DNA of 17,327 bases from JBGPHT01 sp041484525. Its GTDB lineage: Bacteria; Acidobacteriota; Terriglobia; Bryobacterales; Bryobacteraceae. Shown here one piece after another: positions 12,159 through 17,327 of this stretch. The stretch's first letter is position 1, and each line of letters opens with the position of its first letter. The DNA is taken from contig JBGPHT010000164.1 of assembly GCA_041484525.1 (NCBI GenBank), positions 1-17,327 of the forward strand. Direction: 5' to 3'. A program made the position numbers and the translations under genes. The notes below the pieces were generated by a model. The model ran no database searches. It was not told where the DNA came from and saw only the letters and a program-made list of their open reading frames with translations.

Positions 12159-13688
12159 CTACCGTCGCACGACGGTAATCGCCCGCCAGCTCGAATTGCC
12201 TGCGGCGTCATAGGCGCGTAACGTCACCGTGCTGGTTCCCACCAGCAGCGGCACCGTGACCGACCAACTGGCCGTGCCCGAGGCGATGCCCGAGCCCCCC
12301 GTGGAAGTGATCCATTTGACGGCGGTTACAGCCGTATCATCTTTGGCTGTACCCGAAATGACGATCGACGCGGCTGAAGTCGAAATGATGCTCGACCCCG
12401 GGGACAGAATCGTCAGCCCCGGCGCTGTCGTGTCTCGCTTCGACGGCGGCTGGGGTGGCGGCGTAACCGGCGGCGTCACTGGCGGTGGAACCGGCGGCGC
12501 AACCGGCGGGGGCACCGGCGGCGCAACCGGTGGAGCAACCGGCGGCGGAACCGGCACAGCCGACGGGACGTTGCTCCCGTACAGATCCCGAATCCCCGCG
12601 ATGTCGTCGTCCGTCAATCCCACCACCATGTGGTAGTACGGATACATGACGGCCCCCGGACGGTCCGAGTGTCCCAACCCGAGCGCGTGCCCGGCCTCAT
12701 GCAGCACCACGGAAAACAGGTCCATGTTGGCGCCCGCATGCCAGTTCTCGTCCGCATCCAGGTGCATATCTCCGGCGACCGGTTCCGTATTGGGCGGCGA
12801 CGGGTAGAACGTGTGCGCCAGGACGCCGCCGGGCCCGTCGAACGGATACGCGTCCCCGTGGCTCGCGCGAGCGAATTTGACCGCGATCGTGCGCACCGCA
12901 TCCTCCCGCTGCCCGACGGCCAGGGTCACCCGCGCGTACCGGGTCCATTCGCGAAGCGCGCGCTCGATCTCCAGGCGCACCGTGCTCTCGTCCAGCTTGT
13001 TAGTGAGCAGTCCAATGACGTACTGGAGCGGCGCCGTGCCCGACGGATCCTTGGCCCATCCCCGGCTCACTTCGACATACTCGCCGATGGGGCCCGCCTC
13101 GGCGATCGGCCCGGCGCAACCGATCTCACCCGTGCCGGCCGCCAGTTCGGGCGATGCCGGCATGATGTAGGACACTTCGTCCAGCGCCGCCAGGTTGCGC
13201 AGCCGCGAGTAGGCGCCCGACACCAGTAAATTTCCCGGCAGCAGGCTGGGATTCTCGAGCAGCTCGAAGCCCAGCGTCACCGCAGCTTGCCGGAACGCCG
13301 CCGCATCCACATCGGGGTGGAGAAATACCAGATAAGCGCTGCCTGCCTCCGCCGCCAGGGGACTGAGCTTATCGTCCGCCTCGAGCGGACCCGCCCAGGT
13401 CACATCGAGGCCATCCAGATCCATCCCGCTGCCCGCGACCAGTAGCGCTGAGTCGGGCACATATTGCAGCACACGGATCTGCCGGCGGGCCAGTTCCTGC
13501 CGCACGTCCGGCCCGGGATAGGAGGCGAATTGGACGATGTAGTGTCCGGGCCGCGACGCAGGGAGGGGCCTCGCAATTCTCTCCAGGCCGGCCGGCGCCC
13601 GGATGGTCCGGTGTTTCAAGCGGATGTCGGCTGCCCGCGCCTGAGTCGCAAGCAGGCCCGCGACGATCGCTGCTGCAAGTATCCGCAT
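12159..13688 (-). CDS. Secreted matrixin-like zinc metalloprotease with C-terminal Ig-like domain
   Basis: A 509-residue exported protein. A signal peptide (MRILAAAIVAGLLATQARA) is followed by a region at about 45-180 (GHYIVQFASYPGPDVRQEL and QYVPDSALLVA) that resembles subtilase-type propeptides. The catalytic domain at about 200-372 has the matrixin zinc site HEAGHALGLGH (330-340) with catalytic E331, and a Met-turn AVMYP with M348. A linker of about 40 residues (377-416) is nearly pure PPV, PPVA and PPVT repeats. The last 90 residues form an Ig-like beta domain (TILSPGSSIISTS, VTLRAYDAAGNSS) often used for surface or polysaccharide binding. The start is supported by GGGAG six bases upstream. 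It is divergent from the NHL-repeat gene; substrate unknown. Confidence 0.88.
   Translation of the reverse strand: MRILAAAIVAGLLATQARAADIRLKHRTIRAPAGLERIARPLPASRPGHYIVQFASYPGPDVRQELARRQIRVLQYVPDSALLVAGSGMDLDGLDVTWAGPLEADDKLSPLAAEAGSAYLVFLHPDVDAAAFRQAAVTLGFELLENPSLLPGNLLVSGAYSRLRNLAALDEVSYIMPASPELAAGTGEIGCAGPIAEAGPIGEYVEVSRGWAKDPSGTAPLQYVIGLLTNKLDESTVRLEIERALREWTRYARVTLAVGQREDAVRTIAVKFARASHGDAYPFDGPGGVLAHTFYPSPPNTEPVAGDMHLDADENWHAGANMDLFSVVLHEAGHALGLGHSDRPGAVMYPYYHMVVGLTDDDIAGIRDLYGSNVPSAVPVPPPVAPPVAPPVPPPVAPPVPPPVTPPVTPPPQPPSKRDTTAPGLTILSPGSSIISTSAASIVISGTAKDDTAVTAVKWITSTGGSGIASGTASWSVTVPLLVGTSTVTLRAYDAAGNSSWRAITVVRR
12455..12555 (-). repeat. 12-base tandem repeat encoding the Pro-rich linker
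   Basis: On the plus strand a GGCGGCGCAACC-like unit recurs about eight times, with variation at a few positions. Read on the minus strand it encodes the PPVAPP/PPVTPP linker of the metalloprotease. Such runs change copy number by slippage, so linker length may vary between strains. Confidence 0.8.
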
Positions 13689-13764
13689 GTCAAACTCCCT
13701 GTTTTATTCTTCGACCCGGATGAGAATTTCTTGAAGACCCGGCCACTTTATCCATGAGGCCGGA
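13689..13764. promoter_or_regulatory. Divergent promoter region, metalloprotease and NHL-repeat gene
   Basis: These 76 bases hold the starts of two divergent secreted-protein genes. GGGAG serves the minus-strand gene (13695-13699), and a GAGG about five bases before the ATG at 13765 serves the plus-strand gene. I found no convincing paired -35 and -10 elements, so the promoters are inferred from layout only. Confidence 0.45.
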
Positions 13765-16485
13765 ATGCGACGCTACGTGTGTATCCTGATGGCCGCGGCC
13801 GCCATGCGCGGCGCACACGGGCAATCCGCGCCGGCCGCTTACCGCATCGAAACCGTGGCCGGCAGCAGCCGCAACGGCGACGGCGGGCCTGCCACCGCGG
13901 CCCAGATCGGCGCCATCCAGGGCGTTGCGGCCGACCGTTTCGGCAACCTTTACCTTTCCGACACCGACAACCATCGTGTGCGCAAGGTGAACGCCGCGGG
14001 CACAATCTCGACCGTGGCCGGCACCGGCTCACCCGGCTTCAGCGGCGATGGCGGTCCCGCCTCCGAGGCCCGGCTGAACCTGCCCTACGGGCTCGCCGTG
14101 GATTCGGGCGGCAACGTCTTCGTGGCGGATCTCGGGAACAACCGTGTGCGCCGCGTCGGCGTCGATGGACGCATCTCGACGGTTGCCGGCAGCGCCCTCA
14201 AAGGCTCCGCGGGCGACGGCGGTCCGGCCAAAGATGCGCAACTCTTCACGCCGCGCAACCTGGCCGTGGATGCCGCCGGTAACCTTTATATCTCCGAGTT
14301 CGAAGGACACCGCGTGCGCCGCGTCGCGCCCGATGGCCGGATCTCGACCGTGGCCGGCTCTGGCCTCGCGGGTTTCCGCGGCGATGGCGGCGCGGCAATC
14401 CAGGCGCTCCTCAACTACCCGGCGGGTCTCGCGATCGACCGCGCCGGCTCGCTCTACATCGCCGATTCGGGCAACGACCGCATCCGCAAGATCGCCCCCA
14501 GCGGCGCCATCGTGACCGTGGCCGGAGCGCTAACGAACTCGCTGGTCACGCCGGTTGCCGTAGCCATCGACTCCGCCGGCGCCGTCTACGCCGCCGATTC
14601 CCGGCCGGCCGTCACTGCGCTCACCACCGCTGGAATTCTGTCCCCTTTCGCGGGCGGCGCGACGGCAGCATTCGACGGAGACGGCGGGCCCGCCAACCGC
14701 GCCAGCCTGCTCGCGCCGCACTCACTTGCCACCGACGACACGGGCGCACTCTACATCGCGGACGGTCCGCGCATCCGCCGCGTGGACGCGCGCGGCATCA
14801 TCCAGACCGTGGCGGGGGATGGCTACCTGCATGCGCTGGGCGATGGCGGCTTGGCCACATCGGCGCTGCTGCTGAACCCGGGCGCGGTGGCGCTCGATAG
14901 CAACGGTCAACTGCTGATCGCCGACACCGGCACCCAGCGCCTGCGGCAGGTCACGCGCGAGGGCATCATCACCACGCTGGCGGGCGGAACCGGCAGCGCC
15001 GTGCCGCTCTCGAACCCGATGGGAGTGGCGGTGGACGCATCGGGCTCCTTCTATATCGCGGACACACTCCACCACCGTGTGCTGCAAGCGGGCTCGGGCG
15101 GAGGGATCGCCGTCTTCGCGGGGACAGGCGCGGCCGGCACCGGCGTCGAAGGACTGGCGCCGCTGCTGACAGCCCTCCGCGGACCGCGCGCCACCTGCGC
15201 CGACCGGCGGGGCGCGATCTACATCGTCGACAGTTCGAACCACCGCGTACTGCGCGTTCCATCGGGCGGCGTGGCGGACACCGTGGCAGGAACCGGCACG
15301 CCGGGCGATTTCGGCGACGGCGGACCGGCGCGCGCCGCGCAGCTCAACCTGCCCGGAGCGTGCGCGGCGGATGCGCGCGGCAACCTCTTTCTGGCCGACA
15401 CCAACAATCACCGCATCCGCCGCGTGGCATCGAACGGCGTCATCACCACCGTGGCCGGCACCGGCGACGCAGGCTTCTCGGGCGATGACGGACCCGCCGT
15501 CGCCGCCCGCATCCGCGCCCCCATCGGCGTGGCCGTGGACGATAGCGGCAACCTGTACTTCAGCGACACCGGCAATCACCGCATCCGCCTGGTCACGCCC
15601 GACGGCATCATATATACACTGGCCGGGCAGGACGCCGCCGGCTTCACAGGGGATGGCGGTCCCGCCGCCGCGGCGCAGTTGAATTCGCCCGCGGGCCTCT
15701 TCCTCGATGGCGCCCAGAATCTTTACGTAGCCGATGCCGGCAACAATCGCGTGCGGCGGATGACGCCGGATGCCGTGGTGACGCTGGCGCCCGGCCCGAT
15801 CCGGATCGCGTCCGAGTGGCAGGCCGTCAGCGCCGCCAGCCAGCGCCCGGGGCCGGTCGCTCCAGGCGAGCTGATCGTAATCATGGGCGCGGGAATGGGG
15901 CCCGCGGCCGGCATCGCGGGCGAGTACGAGGGCTCGGGCCTCTTGCCCACCCGGCTGGGTGAAGTCGAAGTGCGGTGCGATGGCTTGTCCGTCCCACTGC
16001 TGTACGCGCAGGCGGAGCAGATCAAGCTGCAGGTTCCGTACGGCGTGGCGGGCCGCGCGTCCACCCACGTCGAAGTGTTCTATCAGGCGGCGCTGATTGG
16101 TTCGCTCGACTTGGCGGTGACCGCCGCGGCTCCCGCGCTGTTTGGACCCGTGACCAATCCCGATGGGTCGCCGAACTCGGAGGACAACCCCGTGGCGCGC
16201 GGAACGGTGATGAGCTTCTACGCCACCGGCGAAGGACTCACCGACGGCGCCAACGTTACGGGTCTCTTGGCCGGATTCCCACTAGCGCATCCGCTGTTGC
16301 CGGTCGTCATGAGTATCGGCGGCATCCCGGCCGGGATCCTGTACGCGGGCAGCGCTCCCGGAATGGTGGGGACGCTCCAGGTCAACGCACGCGTACCGGG
16401 CGGGTTCCTGCCGCCGGGTGCGGCGCCGGTGGAACTTTCGGTGGGCGACGCCGCCGCTCCCTGCGTGACCATCTGGGTGAAGTGA
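13765..16485 (+). CDS. Exported NHL-repeat beta-propeller protein with Solibacter-type C-terminal domain
   Basis: A 906-residue secreted protein. After a short signal peptide (ending near AHGQS) come twelve NHL-type repeats, roughly residues 29 to 675. Each runs from a TVAGTG-like start through GFSGDGGPA and LAVD..GNLYIADTGNHRIR. Repeats 5 and 8 are shortened and lack the GDGG loop. Twelve repeats would suit two six-bladed propellers, but the grouping is inference. The last 220 residues (VSAASQRPGPVAPGELIVIM, LLYAQAEQIKLQVPYGV, MSFYATGEGLTDG) match the C-terminal domain found in many Solibacter exported proteins. No catalytic site is visible; binding of protein or carbohydrate outside the cell is likely. 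The start is supported by GAGG five bases upstream. thiD follows 20 bases downstream. Confidence 0.9.
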   Translation: MRRYVCILMAAAAMRGAHGQSAPAAYRIETVAGSSRNGDGGPATAAQIGAIQGVAADRFGNLYLSDTDNHRVRKVNAAGTISTVAGTGSPGFSGDGGPASEARLNLPYGLAVDSGGNVFVADLGNNRVRRVGVDGRISTVAGSALKGSAGDGGPAKDAQLFTPRNLAVDAAGNLYISEFEGHRVRRVAPDGRISTVAGSGLAGFRGDGGAAIQALLNYPAGLAIDRAGSLYIADSGNDRIRKIAPSGAIVTVAGALTNSLVTPVAVAIDSAGAVYAADSRPAVTALTTAGILSPFAGGATAAFDGDGGPANRASLLAPHSLATDDTGALYIADGPRIRRVDARGIIQTVAGDGYLHALGDGGLATSALLLNPGAVALDSNGQLLIADTGTQRLRQVTREGIITTLAGGTGSAVPLSNPMGVAVDASGSFYIADTLHHRVLQAGSGGGIAVFAGTGAAGTGVEGLAPLLTALRGPRATCADRRGAIYIVDSSNHRVLRVPSGGVADTVAGTGTPGDFGDGGPARAAQLNLPGACAADARGNLFLADTNNHRIRRVASNGVITTVAGTGDAGFSGDDGPAVAARIRAPIGVAVDDSGNLYFSDTGNHRIRLVTPDGIIYTLAGQDAAGFTGDGGPAAAAQLNSPAGLFLDGAQNLYVADAGNNRVRRMTPDAVVTLAPGPIRIASEWQAVSAASQRPGPVAPGELIVIMGAGMGPAAGIAGEYEGSGLLPTRLGEVEVRCDGLSVPLLYAQAEQIKLQVPYGVAGRASTHVEVFYQAALIGSLDLAVTAAAPALFGPVTNPDGSPNSEDNPVARGTVMSFYATGEGLTDGANVTGLLAGFPLAHPLLPVVMSIGGIPAGILYAGSAPGMVGTLQVNARVPGGFLPPGAAPVELSVGDAAAPCVTIWVK

Positions 16486-16505
16486 CGCTGGTATCCTGAG
16501 AGCGG

Positions 16506-17288
16506 ATGCCGCCTGTCGCGCTTACGATTGCCGGATCGGACCCGTCGGGCGGCGCCGGCATTCAGGCCGATCTCAAGACCTTCCATCAGTTCGGCGTCTA
16601 CGGGGAAGCCGTGATCGCGCTGCTCACGGTGCAGAATAGCGTGGGCGTGTCGCGCGTGGAAGTGATGCCGGCAGATTTGGTGGAGCAGCAACTGGCAGCC
16701 GTGCTCGAAGACATTCCTCCGCAAGCGGCGAAGACCGGCGCGTTGGGTTCAACGGACGTAGTCCGTGCGATGGCGCGCGCCGCGGCGGCGTTTCCGTTCC
16801 CGCTAGTGGTCGACCCAGTGATGGTGAGCAAGCACGGGCATCCACTACTGCCCGAGGCTGCCATCGACGCGCTCCGCCTGGAACTGCTGCCGCGCGCGAC
16901 CCTCGTGACGCCGAATATCGCAGAGGCCGAAATGCTCACCGGCATTCCGATCCGCTCCCCGGAAGACATCCGGCGCGCCGCTTGCCGCCTGCGCGAAATG
17001 GGCGCGCGTGCCGTGCTCATCAAGGGCGGGCACCTGGAAGGCGACGCCATCGACGTGCTGTTCGACGGCGCCCTGTGGCGCGAGTTCCCGGCTCCCCGGA
17101 TCGCAACGCGACATACCCACGGCACGGGCTGCACCTATTCGGCGGCGATCGTCGCGGGACTGGCGCGCGGCCTGGCGCTGGCCGAGGCCGTGGGGAAGGC
17201 GAAGCAGTTCATTCACGAAGCAATCCAAACCAATCCAGGACTCGGCCGCGGCTCGGGCCCGGTCAACCATCATGCGGAGGTGAGATGA
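16506..17288 (+). CDS. thiD: Hydroxymethylpyrimidine/phosphomethylpyrimidine kinase
   Basis: ThiD phosphorylates the pyrimidine precursor of thiamine twice, giving HMP-PP for coupling to the thiazole. The 260-residue protein is of normal length and carries the ribokinase-fold signatures: TIAGSDPSGGAGIQADLKTF (7-26), KTGALGS, VVDPVMVSKHGHPLL, TPNIAEAEMLTGI, VLIKGGH and the anion-hole/catalytic HTHGTGCTYSAAI. Residues known to bind HMP in this family (the early GSD and the DPVM segment) are present. No other thiamine gene and no TPP riboswitch is seen nearby. The preceding gene ends 20 bases upstream, and the next gene overlaps its stop codon, so thiD is embedded in a tight plus-strand run. Confidence 0.95.
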   Translation: MPPVALTIAGSDPSGGAGIQADLKTFHQFGVYGEAVIALLTVQNSVGVSRVEVMPADLVEQQLAAVLEDIPPQAAKTGALGSTDVVRAMARAAAAFPFPLVVDPVMVSKHGHPLLPEAAIDALRLELLPRATLVTPNIAEAEMLTGIPIRSPEDIRRAACRLREMGARAVLIKGGHLEGDAIDVLFDGALWREFPAPRIATRHTHGTGCTYSAAIVAGLARGLALAEAVGKAKQFIHEAIQTNPGLGRGSGPVNHHAEVR

Positions 17289-17327
17289 AATTCCAGGACC
17301 TTTTGATAGCCGCTATCCAGCGGGCGG
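17285..17327 (+). CDS. Start of an unidentified gene, cut by the window end
   Basis: An ATG at 17285 overlaps the thiD stop codon (ATGA) and is preceded by a strong GGAGGTGAG ribosome binding site. Only the first fourteen codons are present (MKFQDLLIAAIQRA). The frame stays open to the end. The first residues vaguely recall the glycyl-tRNA synthetase alpha subunit, but this is far too little to name it. The overlap implies translational coupling to thiD. Confidence 0.65.
   Translation, partial: MKFQDLLIAAIQRA

Noticed and set aside
12455..12555. CRISPR-like repeated tract
   Set aside because: Units are 12 bases, contiguous and without spacers, and are in frame with the Pro-rich linker of the metalloprotease; this is a coding tandem repeat.
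14722..16068. 448-codon minus-strand open frame
   Set aside because: It mirrors the NHL-repeat gene. Its product is rich in Ala, Gly, Arg and His without a recognisable fold, which is typical of an antisense shadow in GC-rich DNA.
16486..16505. TPP riboswitch upstream of thiD
   Set aside because: The gap to the preceding gene is only 20 bases, and no conserved thi-box sequence was seen.

Overview
The window looks like chromosomal DNA of an Acidobacteriota member, most likely of the Solibacter/Bryobacter lineage. The main clues are a VWFA-related exported protein of the type common in Acidobacteria, and an NHL-repeat exported protein that ends in the C-terminal domain typical of Solibacter relatives. 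Codon use is GC-rich throughout, except for roughly the first 950 bases, which are visibly more AT-rich.

Layout. (a) 1-950: an AT-richer stretch with one HEPN-like gene on the minus strand. (b) 954-2871, minus: a NarL-type sensor kinase and response regulator overlapping in one operon. (c) 3070-3324, plus: a tiny secreted lysine-rich protein with its own terminator. (d) 3328-5460, minus: a two-gene operon (unknown 137-residue protein, then VWFA-related exported protein) behind an intrinsic terminator that sits in its leader. (e) 5726-6259, plus: a peroxiredoxin gene whose frame is interrupted by a single TGA exactly where the peroxidatic cysteine should be, with a stem-loop just downstream. 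It is best read as a selenocysteine-containing, probably exported peroxiredoxin. (f) 6269-7528, minus: an exported parvulin-type prolyl isomerase coupled to a double zinc-ribbon protein. (g) 7610-7930, minus: ClpS, divergent from (h) a plus-strand cysteine desulfurase. (i) 9209-11279, plus: rpmI, rplT, a coiled-coil ZapB-like protein, ZapA and a DUF1684 protein. (j) 11374-13688, minus: an HD-GYP protein and a secreted matrixin-like metalloprotease. (k) 13765-17327, plus: a 906-residue NHL-repeat protein, thiD and the first codons of another gene.

Most genes are housekeeping or exported-protein genes with no mobile elements, tRNAs, rRNAs or CRISPR arrays seen. The standout is the recoded peroxiredoxin. 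The TGA codon, the conserved flanking residues, the intact downstream frame and the correctly spaced hairpin agree with one another. No Sec machinery gene (selA, selB, selD, tRNA-Sec) lies in the window, so the interpretation depends on finding those genes elsewhere in the genome.
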